Source: a virus. Taken from it: DNA of 33,786 nt. Positions within the stretch are counted from its first letter, which is position 1, and every line of letters starts with the position of its first letter. A program made the translations under genes and the position numbers. Location of the stretch: IMG/VR virus record IMGVR_UViG_3300044632_000621, positions 1-33,786 of that record. The stretch is one strand, 5' to 3'. Positions 7,769-15,465 of this stretch are shown piece after piece. The notes below the pieces were generated by a model. That model saw only the letters and a program-made list of their open reading frames with translations, was not told where the DNA came from and ran no database searches.

Positions 7769-10275
7769 CCGCCACCGCGATCATGTCCGACTGCTGCTGT
7801 GCGGGAGGCGAGGTGTACATCGCCTTCCCGTGCTGGGAGAACAGGACTGTGGTGTTCGAGATCAACACCACCACGCCGTTCACTCGCACCTTCATCGCGA
7901 ACGGAGCGAGCGCGAACAGCAACAACCCTCCTGCGGGAACACTTGCGCGACTCGTCCTCATCGGTGCGGGCGGCGCAGGCAACGGGCTCGATGCGGGCGG
8001 TGGGGGCGCGTATGTCGAGACGCAGGTCGCGCTCGCATCGACCACTATGACATTCAGGACGGGGCACGGCGGCGCGGTCACCAATGTGGGCGCGACCGTG
8101 TTCGGCGGCGGCGCGCAGGGCGCGTCCAACACAAGGTACGGAGGAGGCGCGTCTGCGTTCGCACTCAATGCATCGAGCAACTTCATCGCGGCAGGCGGCG
8201 GCGCAGCAGCGTCTGCGAACTACACAGAGCAGACATCGCAGACATCGCGCGGAGGTGATGGCGGCATCGGCTCCTCGCTGCGACCTTCGACCGATGTCAG
8301 CACGGCGGGCGGCTCGACAACGACTGCAGGAGGCAGCGGCGGCGTTACTGGAGGCGGGGCGGGCGTGCTCGGCACGCTGCCCGCAGCGGGCGCAGGAGGC
8401 GCAGGCGTAGCGACCTCGAGTGGTCAGGGCGGTGGCGGTGGAGGTGGAGGTGGTCGCGCTTCGGGAGGCGGTGGAGGAAACCAAACGCAGAAGGGCATCA
8501 CCCGTGGAGGCGCGGGCACGGGAGGCTCGTCGCTCAATGGGAACCCATCGCTGTCTCATTCGGGCAAGAACGGATACGCGCAGGCGAGCCCCTTCACGAA
8601 CCTGACCACCACGCGAGGCATCGGAGATGGCGGGCTTGCAGCAGGCGGTGCTGGTCGCGCCGCGCTTGCATGGCGCGCGTGCTCGTCCTGCCCATGCCCA
8701 GAGATGCCTACAGGCATTCCTCCTGCGCTTCATGTCTGCATCACGCAGGCGCAGTTCAACGCGATGAAGGCTGCAGCGGGAGCCGATCCATGCGCGAACG
8801 CATCCCCGCCTAGTCCCTACATCGGGTTCACCTATCAGGGATGGCCGTTCTACATCTCCGCGAACCCAACGCCCATCGCATCGCGTCCATGCGACAGGCT
8901 CGCGGCAAGCAGCGACATCGGCGGGGCGAAGTGGGTTCGGTCGAGCAACTACTGCTGCCAGTTGTGGAGACTGCCTCGATGGACAGGCACAAGCCCGCTA
9001 TGCACTCCCGACTGTGCAGGTCAGCAAGGCTGTCCTGACTTCATCTATCTCTGCGACGAGTACAGGCGCACGCTCGGGCTGCCTCCTTGTCCCGATGCAC
9101 TCGGCGGCAATCAATGCTACTTCGTGCAGTACAACGGCTGCGACTACAAGTTCACGGGCGATCAGGTCGATGGCGACTGCCTCACGCCTGCTCCATCGCC
9201 ACTCAATGTCGGCACGGGCTACGAGATCGGAGACTGCACGACAGGCAAGGTGGGCAACACATGGACAGTCGGACCCAATGTGTTCACGGGCGGCTTCCAG
9301 TGCGGGTCGAGTTACAGCCTCAAGTGGGACGCAACGGGATACCAGTGGTGCGACTCGCTGGTCACTGCGTGCCGCATTGATGTCGGCAGTTGGGGCTGGC
9401 AGTTCAAGATGGACTGCCTCGTCGTGGGCACGGGTGAGGACTCTTGCTATTCGGGTCTGCCTCCGTGTGCGTGCGGCGCTCCGTGGGACAGCAACACCTG
9501 TTCGGTCGCTGGAGTCAATCGACCTGCGCGCAAGCGTGAGGCGCTGTGCAACACGACTGCAGATCCGAATGTGTGCAGCGATGCCTGCTCATGCCCAGGC
9601 TGGCTTGGCACCGCACAGTCAACATGGCTGAACGGAACGCCTGATGGAAGCGAACTCCCATATGTGCCTGCGCTGACTATCACGCGCAACTGCCCGCACC
9701 CGACATCGACCACATGGCTGTCCGTCGATGAGGCGCAAGGATCAGTCACCATCGATGGATGCACCTTCGTCGGCAATGGCACGGCGGCTGACTTCGCGCA
9801 ACGCATCAACGAAGTGCTGGGTGACCGACTCACTGCCGTTGGGTCGCAGGCGTACTGGATCGGTCCTCGATGGAGAGGTTCGCTTCCGTACCCACAGGAC
9901 TACGAGTGCAACGGTGGATGGATGGGCGGCACGGCGGCTAGCAATGGAGATCGATGTCAGGTCGTGTCGAATACCTCGACCGTTGGCGTGATCGCCTGCC
10001 AGTACCTTTCGGTGTGGTTCCTCCGCGCCGATGTCAGCGTGAGTGCGCTGACCGTCTTCTCGCAGCAGTTGGGTGCCTGCACTTGCAGCGGTTCGCCAGC
10101 CTGCACGGCGGCGGCGACATACGAGTCGGTGTATCAGGTCGAGCGCCCTGACCAGCCGATCCTGTTCCCATCGTTTGGTCCGATGACACTCGCGGCGGGC
10201 TTCCCCGCGTTCATGACTTGCTGCCAGCCCGACCCGTATGCGTGGACTCCTCCATCGTCTCTGGTCATCACATGA
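7765..10275 (+). CDS. large adhesin: polyglycine domain followed by cysteine-rich domain
   Basis: 836 residues from ATG 7765, which overlaps the previous stop (ATGA). Residues about 63-300 are extremely glycine-rich (GGGG, GGAG and GGGGGGG runs between short hydrophobic segments). This resembles the polyglycine sandwich of T4-like tip adhesins and similar receptor-binding proteins. Residues about 300-836 hold most of roughly 43 cysteines, many as CC, CxC or CxxC, with abundant Trp and Tyr. So many cysteines are odd for a protein assembled in the cytoplasm and suggest disulphides after release, or metal binding. Being last in the tail cluster fits a host-recognition role. No enzymatic motif was seen. 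Confidence 0.72.
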   Translation: MTATAIMSDCCCAGGEVYIAFPCWENRTVVFEINTTTPFTRTFIANGASANSNNPPAGTLARLVLIGAGGAGNGLDAGGGGAYVETQVALASTTMTFRTGHGGAVTNVGATVFGGGAQGASNTRYGGGASAFALNASSNFIAAGGGAAASANYTEQTSQTSRGGDGGIGSSLRPSTDVSTAGGSTTTAGGSGGVTGGGAGVLGTLPAAGAGGAGVATSSGQGGGGGGGGGRASGGGGGNQTQKGITRGGAGTGGSSLNGNPSLSHSGKNGYAQASPFTNLTTTRGIGDGGLAAGGAGRAALAWRACSSCPCPEMPTGIPPALHVCITQAQFNAMKAAAGADPCANASPPSPYIGFTYQGWPFYISANPTPIASRPCDRLAASSDIGGAKWVRSSNYCCQLWRLPRWTGTSPLCTPDCAGQQGCPDFIYLCDEYRRTLGLPPCPDALGGNQCYFVQYNGCDYKFTGDQVDGDCLTPAPSPLNVGTGYEIGDCTTGKVGNTWTVGPNVFTGGFQCGSSYSLKWDATGYQWCDSLVTACRIDVGSWGWQFKMDCLVVGTGEDSCYSGLPPCACGAPWDSNTCSVAGVNRPARKREALCNTTADPNVCSDACSCPGWLGTAQSTWLNGTPDGSELPYVPALTITRNCPHPTSTTWLSVDEAQGSVTIDGCTFVGNGTAADFAQRINEVLGDRLTAVGSQAYWIGPRWRGSLPYPQDYECNGGWMGGTAASNGDRCQVVSNTSTVGVIACQYLSVWFLRADVSVSALTVFSQQLGACTCSGSPACTAAATYESVYQVERPDQPILFPSFGPMTLAAGFPAFMTCCQPDPYAWTPPSSLVIT

Positions 10276-10682
10276 AGACCATCCCACTCACCATCGGCGG
10301 CAAGACAGTCGAATGCGCCGACTGCGTGTCGTGGACTCTCGATGGTGACCGTGCGGTGTGCGCGCTTGGCATCGAGCCGATGGACTGCAAGGCTTGCGAG
10401 CGTGGCGTGCCTCGTCAACGCTTGACACCCAAGCCCGTGCCTTCGCTGACTGCGCGCGCTGTGTCGTGGGCGAAGGCAGAGGCGAGTGGCATCCTGTCGA
10501 GCATCAGCGAGGAACAGATCGAGTCGCGCCTTGCAGCCTGCCTCGCGTGCGAACATCGCGAACGAAGCGAGGCAGACCCCGTGGGCTTCTGCACTCGATG
10601 CGGCTGCGGTCGGTCGCCTGCTGCTGCCCTGACTCGCAAGGCGCGCCTGCCTGCTGCGACCTGCCCCGCAAACCGTTGGTGA
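10272..10682 (+). CDS. small cysteine-rich (zinc ribbon-like) phage protein
   Basis: 136 residues from ATG 10272, overlapping the adhesin stop (ATGA). An N-terminal CADCVSW and a CKACERG motif are followed by a C-terminal block CLACEHRE, CTRCGCG and TCPANRW. The last block (CxxC, CxxCGC, lysine/arginine stretch, CPxxxW) is a recurrent phage tail-region module, probably metal-binding. Function is unknown. It is the last gene before a long gene-free stretch, so it likely ends the late tail transcript, although no clear intrinsic terminator follows it. Confidence 0.65.
   Translation: MKTIPLTIGGKTVECADCVSWTLDGDRAVCALGIEPMDCKACERGVPRQRLTPKPVPSLTARAVSWAKAEASGILSSISEEQIESRLAACLACEHRERSEADPVGFCTRCGCGRSPAAALTRKARLPAATCPANRW
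10414..10426 (+). promoter_or_regulatory. GTCAA-N3-TTGAC palindrome in a coding region
   Basis: GTCAACGCTTGAC is the exact reverse complement of the words at 16462-16474 and 18141-18153, and is followed by ACC as at 16475. It lies inside the Cys-rich protein gene, about 310 bases before the promoter at 10731. It may be a dispersed regulator-binding site; no direct proof. Confidence 0.35.
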
Positions 10683-10730
10683 TCGACCTGCCTCGCAGGA
10701 TCGCCTGATAACACGGGCAGAAAGTCACCT

Positions 10731-10758
10731 TTGCATTCCCTTCCGTTGGGGGTATACT
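10731..10758 (+). promoter_or_regulatory. strong sigma70-like promoter for the middle region
   Basis: TTGCAT at 10731-10736 and TATACT at 10753-10758 with 16 bases between them. It is the best -10 box in the window and lies in a gene-free stretch. Transcription would begin near 10765 and run through about 580 non-coding bases before the first gene at 11345, so it makes either a long leader or a separate RNA. Confidence 0.65.
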
Positions 10759-10764
10759 TTCGGA

Positions 10765-11247
10765 GTCGAAAGCGGGGACGCATCCGACATCCTTGACAAG
10801 TCGATCTCGACAGGAACGCGCGACCCAAAGTGGTCGGAGCCCCCGAAGAGGGTGCGAAGCGAAGCGGTGAGGGTTCAAGCCCTGCGACCCGCAACGGCGC
10901 GACTGATGGAGTGCCTGATACCGAAAGGTTCAAGTCAGGACACAGAGTCAGCCCTGAAGAGATCGACGGAGCAAACAAAGACACGGCAGCGAGCGCAAGG
11001 CTCGACCCGCACAGCACAGCACCACGGAGCGCAAGCGACGAAGTGGATGCGGCAGGACGAGGATCGAGCAGCGCGCGAAGCACGGATCAAGCGACGCGAA
11101 GTCAACGCGAGGCACAGACCTCAGCCCGAGCGAACAGCGACGAAGGCAAGCGACGACCAGCAACGCGAACACCCAATGGGTGCCGAGCCAAGTCTTTCAT
11201 AGTCAGAAGCAGCGCGTGTCAGCAAGGCACGCAGCCCCGAGTGAGAT
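10765..11247 (+). ncRNA. candidate structured non-coding RNA or long leader
   Basis: No credible gene lies between 10683 and 11344. The part after the promoter is strikingly poor in T on the + strand (purine- and C-rich, roughly 10920-11200). Visible hairpins are CGACC/GGTCG (10821-10836), GCCCCC/GGGTGC with one mismatch and a GAAGA loop (10839-10855), AGGG/CCCT (10870-10883), CCTGA/TCAGG enclosing CC-GAAA-GG (10914-10939), and CGAGC/GCTCG (10990-11004). GGTTCAAGTCA at 10927-10937 recurs in the other gene-free region at 18506. Long open frames here encode Arg/Ser/Ala-rich sequence unlike proteins. Whether it is a discrete RNA or the leader of 11345 is undecided. Confidence 0.5.
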
Positions 11248-11339
11248 CACCATGCATGAGATGGTGAGCGCGCTGCTCTCAAGGATGTCGGATGCATCCC
11301 TTCGATGCATTCACCCACAAGCGGCACAGCCGCAAGGAG
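11248..11339 (+). promoter_or_regulatory. divergent copy of the intergenic three-hairpin element
   Basis: Three hairpins precede the gene at 11345: CACCAT/ATGGTG (11248-11266), ATGCATC/GATGCAT with loop CCTTC (11292-11310), and GCGGC-ACA-GCCGC (11321-11333). The last is directly followed by AAGGAG (11334-11339). The third hairpin and the ribosome binding site match the other copies exactly, but the first two hairpins differ in sequence and lack the GGAA loop. Confidence 0.6.
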
Positions 11340-11344
11340 TCAGC

Positions 11345-11863
11345 ATGAGCAACAAGATCAAGTCAGTCGTTCTCCCCATCGCGGTCACGGGCAAGGGCAA
11401 GTCGAAGACCATCAACCCGTTCAAGCAGGCGCAGCGCATCGCGAAGTACAAGTCACTCTTCGCGCCGATCCTCAGCGCAGCAGTCGCCCGATGCAACAAT
11501 CGCACTGCCCCGAAGCAGATGGTGCAGGCGATCAGCAACGCGGCTGACCTCGCGGTTCGACTTGCAGAGGAATGCGATGAGGCATCGCTCCTCACCTTCG
11601 ACATGGCCCACGGGCTGGTGCACAATCAGAAGGCGACGGACGCTGCCTACTCGTTCAGCGATCAGTTCACCGATGCCTGTGAGTTGCTGTGGGAGTTGGA
11701 GCAGTCCCTTCGCGAGCTCGCGGTCGATGTCAATCGAGGCGACAGCGGCTTCAGTCAGGCAAAGGACGAACTCGATGATGCCTTCCGCGTGCTCGCCTCC
11801 TTCGTGAAGACGATGGACAAGGCTGAAAGGAAGGGTCGCCTGATCCGCAAGCACCTCGCCTGA
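11345..11863 (+). CDS. hypothetical helical phage protein
   Basis: 172 residues from ATG 11345, chosen because AAGGAG sits five bases upstream; an earlier in-frame ATG lies in the structured leader. The N-terminus is basic (KGKGKSKTINPFKQAQRIAK); the rest is predicted mostly helical with an acidic centre and a basic end (KAERKGRLIRKHLA). No family recognised. It is the first protein downstream of the 10731 promoter, and such first genes are often abundant early products in phages, but that is only inference. Confidence 0.65.
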   Translation: MSNKIKSVVLPIAVTGKGKSKTINPFKQAQRIAKYKSLFAPILSAAVARCNNRTAPKQMVQAISNAADLAVRLAEECDEASLLTFDMAHGLVHNQKATDAAYSFSDQFTDACELLWELEQSLRELAVDVNRGDSGFSQAKDELDDAFRVLASFVKTMDKAERKGRLIRKHLA

Positions 11864-11879
11864 TCGAGAACACCACACT

Positions 11880-11969
11880 GCATCGCATGGCGGGAACGCC
11901 ATGCAATGCCTTTGCCTCCCGCACCGCGCGGGAGGTTGTCATTCACGAAGCGGCAGCAGCCGCAAGGAG
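11880..11969 (+). repeat. intergenic three-hairpin element, copy 1
   Basis: H1 is a 13-position stem, 11880-11892 with 11897-11909, closed by a GGAA tetraloop and with one C-A mismatch. H2 is CCTCCCGC/GCGGGAGG with loop ACCGC (11915-11935), followed by TTGTCAT. H3 is GCGGC-AGCA-GCCGC (11950-11963), immediately followed by AAGGAG, the ribosome binding site of the gene at 11976. Stem bases differ between copies while pairing is kept. Confidence 0.75.
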
Positions 11970-11975
11970 TCAGCA

Positions 11976-12464
11976 ATGTCACTCAACTGGAACATCGGCA
12001 GCATCAAGAACATGGACACCGTGTGCTTCAAGACCGACGAGGACGGCAGCAAGAAGTTGCTGGGTCGCACCGAAGGGCTGATCTGGGCGACGATGATGGT
12101 GGGCATCAATGGCATCACGGAGAAGAACGCGGAGAAGTTCTACGCGCGCCTCAGCCTGTTCGAGCATCTCAACGGCGCGCTCCGCAAGCAGTGGATCGAC
12201 GGCGAGGACGAGCCTCGCGAGATCTACTACACCACGGAGGATGTGCGCCTTCACATCGGCTTGGGCACGAACGCGACCAACGAGACGGACGCGGCGTGGC
12301 TCAAGCGCGTGACCTCGCAGCACCTCGAGGCATCGGCGCGGTGCTACCGCAACGACCTCATCCGCAGCATCGAGGAAGAGAACGAGCCGTGGATCGCGGA
12401 CGCAGACGAGAAGTTCGCGCGGGACAACGACCTCCCGACCGAGCCTCGCGCAGAGAACGACTGA
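11976..12464 (+). CDS. conserved-looking hypothetical phage protein
   Basis: 162 residues from ATG 11976, with AAGGAG (11964-11969) as ribosome binding site. Begins MSLNWNIGSIKN. Contains a WATMMVGINGITEKNAEKFY segment (residues about 37-56), a YYTTEDVRLHIGL stretch, and an acidic C-terminus. The compact, Trp-containing sequence looks like a folded cytoplasmic protein, not a shadow. No family or catalytic motif recognised. It is flanked on both sides by copies of the three-hairpin element. Confidence 0.7.
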   Translation: MSLNWNIGSIKNMDTVCFKTDEDGSKKLLGRTEGLIWATMMVGINGITEKNAEKFYARLSLFEHLNGALRKQWIDGEDEPREIYYTTEDVRLHIGLGTNATNETDAAWLKRVTSQHLEASARCYRNDLIRSIEEENEPWIADADEKFARDNDLPTEPRAEND

Positions 12465-12477
12465 CAGCACCCACATC

Positions 12478-12568
12478 GCATCGCGCGGCGGGAACGCCGC
12501 ACGATGCCTTCACCGCCATGCACTGTCGCATGGCGGTTGTCATTCACGACGCGGCACAGCCGCAGGAG
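12478..12568 (+). repeat. intergenic three-hairpin element, copy 2
   Basis: H1: 12478-12490 with 12495-12507, GGAA loop, one C-A mismatch. H2: CCGCCATGC/GCATGGCGG with loop ACTGTC (12513-12536), then TTGTCAT. H3: GCGGC-ACA-GCCGC (12551-12563), then AGGAG. The H2 stem sequence is entirely different from copy 1 yet still forms a perfect 9-pair stem. The next start codon is at 12579. Confidence 0.75.
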
Positions 12569-12578
12569 TCAGCAAGTC

Positions 12579-13463
12579 ATGGAAGCAGCAACCATCAAGG
12601 CTCTCATCGTCAAGGCGAACATCGTCGAGGACCGCATCATCCTCATCGCGGGCACGCTCGACCGCCTGTCCAACCTCATCGCGAATCCCGACAGCAAGAC
12701 GCTCGGCGCGATCATCCAGTACATCAAGGACGCGGAGCAGGACGCGACCATCCTGCGCGATGCGTGGGAGCAGTACCGCAACGCCGTCGAGGAGGAGCAG
12801 CGCGAGAACGGATGCCTTGAGACGAACATCGACACGCTCGCACTCAAGATCGTTGACCAGTTCGAGTCGCGCCTTGCAGAGGTGGTCGGATCGCAGCGGT
12901 CGTTCCAGCGCGCGGTGGCTGGCGAACTCGATGAGGATCGCATCGCTGAGATCATCGGGAGCAACATCGACTCGTCCGACATCGCGAACCACATCGAGAT
13001 CAGTGCTTCGGACATCGCGAGCGAACTCGACCTGCGCGACATCGTGAGCGAACTCGACATGGATGACCTTGCGGGTCGCATCGACTGTTCGGACATCGCC
13101 CAGTACATCCCCGCGAAGGATGTCGCGGAACACCTCGACTACAAGGCTGACGAACTCGCATCGAAGGTCGATCTCAGCGATGTCGCAAGCGAACTCGACT
13201 ACGAGGAGTTGGCGAACATCGTGCGGCAGCGCCTCGACATCACGCCCACCGATGTCGCCCGTGCGATGCTCAAGGAGGACTTCGATGAGATCGCGCAGGT
13301 CGCGAGCGAGGACGCTGCGTTGCGCAAGCACCTTGAGGACTGCATGACTCGCATCATCAAGCCCAGCGACATCCTCACGCCCGACCGCGTGCAGGAGATT
13401 GGGAACGCGATCACGACTGCGGTGCTGCATCGCATTGGTGATCTCGCGAAGTGCGAGGCTTGA
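12579..13463 (+). CDS. hypothetical protein with tandem 9-residue repeats
   Basis: 294 residues from ATG 12579, with AGGAG 11 bases upstream. The first 110 residues are helical. Residues about 133-215 consist of about nine units of nine residues with the pattern xDIAxxLDx, for example SDIANHIEI, SDIASELDL, RDIVSELDM, SDIAQYIPA, KDVAEHLDY and SDVASELDY. The regular spacing of Ile/Val/Leu suggests a solenoid or long amphipathic assembly. The C-terminus (about 216-294) is helical. No known family recognised. Three-hairpin elements lie on both sides. Confidence 0.7.
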   Translation: MEAATIKALIVKANIVEDRIILIAGTLDRLSNLIANPDSKTLGAIIQYIKDAEQDATILRDAWEQYRNAVEEEQRENGCLETNIDTLALKIVDQFESRLAEVVGSQRSFQRAVAGELDEDRIAEIIGSNIDSSDIANHIEISASDIASELDLRDIVSELDMDDLAGRIDCSDIAQYIPAKDVAEHLDYKADELASKVDLSDVASELDYEELANIVRQRLDITPTDVARAMLKEDFDEIAQVASEDAALRKHLEDCMTRIIKPSDILTPDRVQEIGNAITTAVLHRIGDLAKCEA

Positions 13464-13479
13464 CCCAACCCCACATCGC

Positions 13480-13566
13480 ATCGCACGGCGGGAACGCCGC
13501 GCGATGTCTTCACCTCCTGCGCGTTGCGGGAGGTTGTCATTGAAGCGGCGCACGCCGCAAGGAGTC
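13480..13566 (+). repeat. intergenic three-hairpin element, copy 3
   Basis: H1: 13480-13491 with 13496-13507, GGAA loop, one A-C mismatch. H2: CCTCCTGC/GCGGGAGG with a T-G wobble and loop GCGTT (13514-13534), then TTGTCAT. H3: GCGGC-GCAC-GCCGC (13546-13559), then AAGGAG, serving the gene at 13571. Confidence 0.75.
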
Positions 13567-13570
13567 AGAC

Positions 13571-13879
13571 ATGAGTGACGGATACAACGGATGGTCGAAT
13601 CGCGCGACATGGAACCTCGCACTGTGGCTTCAGCAGGACTGGGACTACGAACTGGTCGAGTGGGCGCGCAACGAGAAGATCGCCACGGGCAGCGACCTTC
13701 GCGAGGCGATGGAGGAGACGATCCGCGAACTCAAGTTGCGGTCCTACTACCTTGAGCCGCAGCACGGGTGCGACATCGCGCAGTTCTTCACTCCCGATGG
13801 CGAGCGGTTCGATGAGGCTGACTGGGACGAGGTGTTCGAGGCGCTCATCGCAACGCACCGCAAGGAGGTGCAGTCGTGA
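13571..13879 (+). CDS. YNGWSN-type small phage protein
   Basis: 102 residues from ATG 13571, ribosome binding site AAGGAG at 13560-13565. The N-terminal motif YNGWSNRATWNLALWL (residues 5-20) marks a small protein family widespread in phages and plasmids (YNGWTNxETW...LW proteins, sometimes compared with anti-restriction proteins). The family's molecular role is not settled to my knowledge. It ends in a GTGA overlap with the next gene, so the two are probably translated together. Confidence 0.75.
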   Translation: MSDGYNGWSNRATWNLALWLQQDWDYELVEWARNEKIATGSDLREAMEETIRELKLRSYYLEPQHGCDIAQFFTPDGERFDEADWDEVFEALIATHRKEVQS

Positions 13880-14400
13880 GGATCATCGGATACGCCTATC
13901 AGGCATCGCACTGCTGCCCGAACTGCACGCGCGAGGCGGCGGCGCGTGGCGCGCTGACTCGCAAGCCTCCGCTGCGCCTCGACACGGACGAGCACGGCAT
14001 CGCCTTCGACCTCGTTGACTTCGAGGGCAACCCTGTTACGCCGATCTTCAGCACGGACGAGCACCCGCCCGAAGGGATCGACTGCGAAGAGTGCGGGGAT
14101 GTGATCGCAGACGAAGGCGACACGCCTCGCCGTTGGCTGAAGGAGGCAGACAGTGAAGGCGAGCGCGACCACTCGATGTGCCTCGCGCTCTATGTCTACC
14201 TGTCCAACAACCATCGCGGGCAGCGCAGCCCTGAGTACGAGTGCCTGTGTCGCATCCTGACCATGTACAGGCCTTCCCCGCTGCAGTCGCTCAACGAGGA
14301 CGAGGCATTCGAGGAGGACATGGAGGCGCAGGAGGCGCATGACAAGTTCAAGCGCGCGGAGTGGTGCGTGCGTGATGCGACAGATGCACTGGGAGTCTGA
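13876..14400 (+). CDS. hypothetical protein with paired Cys motifs
   Basis: 174 residues from GTG 13876, overlapping the previous stop. Cys pairs CCPNC (residues about 13-17) and CEECG (about 75-79), separated by about 60 residues, could bind zinc. Between them is a GIAFDLVDFEGNPVTPIFST segment. The C-terminus is acidic and helical (EAFEEDMEAQEAHDKFKRAE). This two-ended Cys layout is common in small phage proteins of unknown role. No catalytic motif seen. Confidence 0.65.
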   Translation: MRIIGYAYQASHCCPNCTREAAARGALTRKPPLRLDTDEHGIAFDLVDFEGNPVTPIFSTDEHPPEGIDCEECGDVIADEGDTPRRWLKEADSEGERDHSMCLALYVYLSNNHRGQRSPEYECLCRILTMYRPSPLQSLNEDEAFEEDMEAQEAHDKFKRAEWCVRDATDALGV

Positions 14401-14409
14401 ACTACGAGG

Positions 14410-14494
14410 CACGCGCGGCGGGAACGCCGCGCGTGTCGTTTGCCTCGCGCATCGTGCGCGGGGCTGTCACACGCGGCGATGCCGCAGAGAGGAG
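14410..14494 (+). repeat. intergenic three-hairpin element, copy 4
   Basis: H1: a perfect 11-pair stem, 14410-14420 with 14425-14435, GGAA loop. H2: GCCTCGCGC/GCGCGGGGC with one T-G wobble and loop ATCGT (14442-14464), then TGTCAC. H3: GCGGC-GAT-GCCGC (14473-14485), followed by AGAGAGGAG, the ribosome binding site of the gene at 14499. Confidence 0.75.
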
Positions 14495-14498
14495 CAGC

Positions 14499-14849
14499 AT
14501 GATGCTGCCATGCAAGGCACTGGTCGCAGCCATTCGTGGGCTGCGGTCGATCATTCGTGACCGCAAGCGGTCGAAGTTGTTTGGGGAGCGTTGCGAGCGG
14601 GGAAGCGAACTCCGCGAGCGAGTCAAGGTCTACGGCGAGATCGATGCGATGTGGGGAGTCCTCCTTGAGGGCGGGTCGGTCGCGCACTACGCCTACGAGT
14701 TGGGATGGGAGCCGCCCATCGCCTCGATGTCGAGCGAGGAACTGAATCGGCTCGCGTCCGCGTGGCTCGATCAGCGATGGCAGAAGATCGAGGAGGCGCG
14801 CGAGGCAGACGCACAGAACACGCACTGGAGGAAGACCGATGGAGAGTGA
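14499..14849 (+). CDS. hypothetical phage protein
   Basis: 116 residues from ATG 14499, with GAGAGGAG upstream; ATG 14502 is an equally possible start. The N-terminal third is strongly basic (IRGLRSIIRDRKRSKLFGER). The middle carries a YGEIDAMWGVLLEGGSVAHY segment and a YELGWEPP motif. The end is acidic. Mostly helical; no family recognised. Its end overlaps the next gene by 11 bases, so the pair is probably coupled. Confidence 0.6.
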   Translation: MMLPCKALVAAIRGLRSIIRDRKRSKLFGERCERGSELRERVKVYGEIDAMWGVLLEGGSVAHYAYELGWEPPIASMSSEELNRLASAWLDQRWQKIEEAREADAQNTHWRKTDGE

Positions 14850-15369
14850 GGACCCCATGCGCGAGTTGGTTCGCGCGATGTTGCGTGAGCAGTTCGCGGA
14901 GTACTGCGCCAAGGATCCCCGCGCATTCCTGCTGCGCGACAAGTTCGAGCGCGACCTTGAGATGCTGGTCGATAAGAGCCTCGCCTCGCACGCGAGCAGC
15001 AGTCCGAGCAGGCACGATGTGCATGAGTCGGCTGCGCGCTTCGAGGCGATCCTTGACGCGCGCGGTCGTCGCAATGCATTGATCGGCATGGGCGAGATGT
15101 GCGTCCGTGTGTCGCGTGCATGGCGCGGATCGTTCGCGGGTGTCGAGCCCGTGGGCGAGATCCTCATCGGCGCGCCCGCAGATGCGACCGAGCATGATGT
15201 CCTCATCGGACTCGCGCTCGCGATGCAGCGCGTGGTCCTTGACTCAAGCCCGATCCCGCGGTTCGGTCGTGTGGTGTTCGAGTTCAGAGGTCGCACCGTG
15301 CAGTACGGCGGCGACCCGCTGACCGATGAGGTCGCGTGCGACCTCGCGGTCGACCTGTTGGGCAAGTGA
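14839..15369 (+). CDS. hypothetical phage protein
   Basis: 176 residues from ATG 14839, with GGAGGA about seven bases upstream inside the previous gene. The first 60 residues are charged and helical (RELVRAMLREQFAEYCAK); the second half alternates strands and helices (VGEILIGAPADATEHDVLIG, FGRVVFEFRGRTVQYGGDP). No known motif. Flanked downstream by another three-hairpin element. Codon use matches the neighbours, so it is very likely a real gene even though its role is unknown. Confidence 0.65.
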   Translation: MESEDPMRELVRAMLREQFAEYCAKDPRAFLLRDKFERDLEMLVDKSLASHASSSPSRHDVHESAARFEAILDARGRRNALIGMGEMCVRVSRAWRGSFAGVEPVGEILIGAPADATEHDVLIGLALAMQRVVLDSSPIPRFGRVVFEFRGRTVQYGGDPLTDEVACDLAVDLLGK

Positions 15370-15371
15370 TC

Positions 15372-15456
15372 GAGGCGCGCGGCGGGAACGCCGTGCGCCT
15401 CATTCGTCGCTGCGCGCGTTGCGCGGCGACTGTCATACGCGGCACAGCCGCAAAGG
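15372..15456 (+). repeat. intergenic three-hairpin element, copy 5
   Basis: H1: 13-pair stem, 15372-15384 with 15389-15401, GGAA loop, one G-T wobble. H2: GTCGCTGCGC/GCGCGGCGAC with one wobble and loop GCGTT (15406-15430), then TGTCAT. H3: GCGGC-ACA-GCCGC (15439-15451), then AAAGGAG for the gene at 15466. Confidence 0.75.
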
Positions 15457-15465
15457 AGAAGAGGC

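Noticed and set aside
10860-10895. Possible tRNA T-arm (GGGTTCAAGCC) in the gene-free region
   Set aside because: The arm pairs poorly in the tRNA register and I could not find matching acceptor, D- and anticodon arms around it. It fits better as one hairpin of a larger structured region.
10830-11267. Long open frames in the gene-free region (116-145 codons)
   Set aside because: The products are Arg/Ser/Ala/Thr-rich with no hydrophobic core, lack a good ribosome binding site, and codon choice is unlike the real genes.
11936-11970. Promoter with TTGTCA as -35 inside the repeated elements
   Set aside because: No acceptable -10 box occurs 15-19 bases downstream in any copy; the region is occupied by the GCGGC/GCCGC hairpin.
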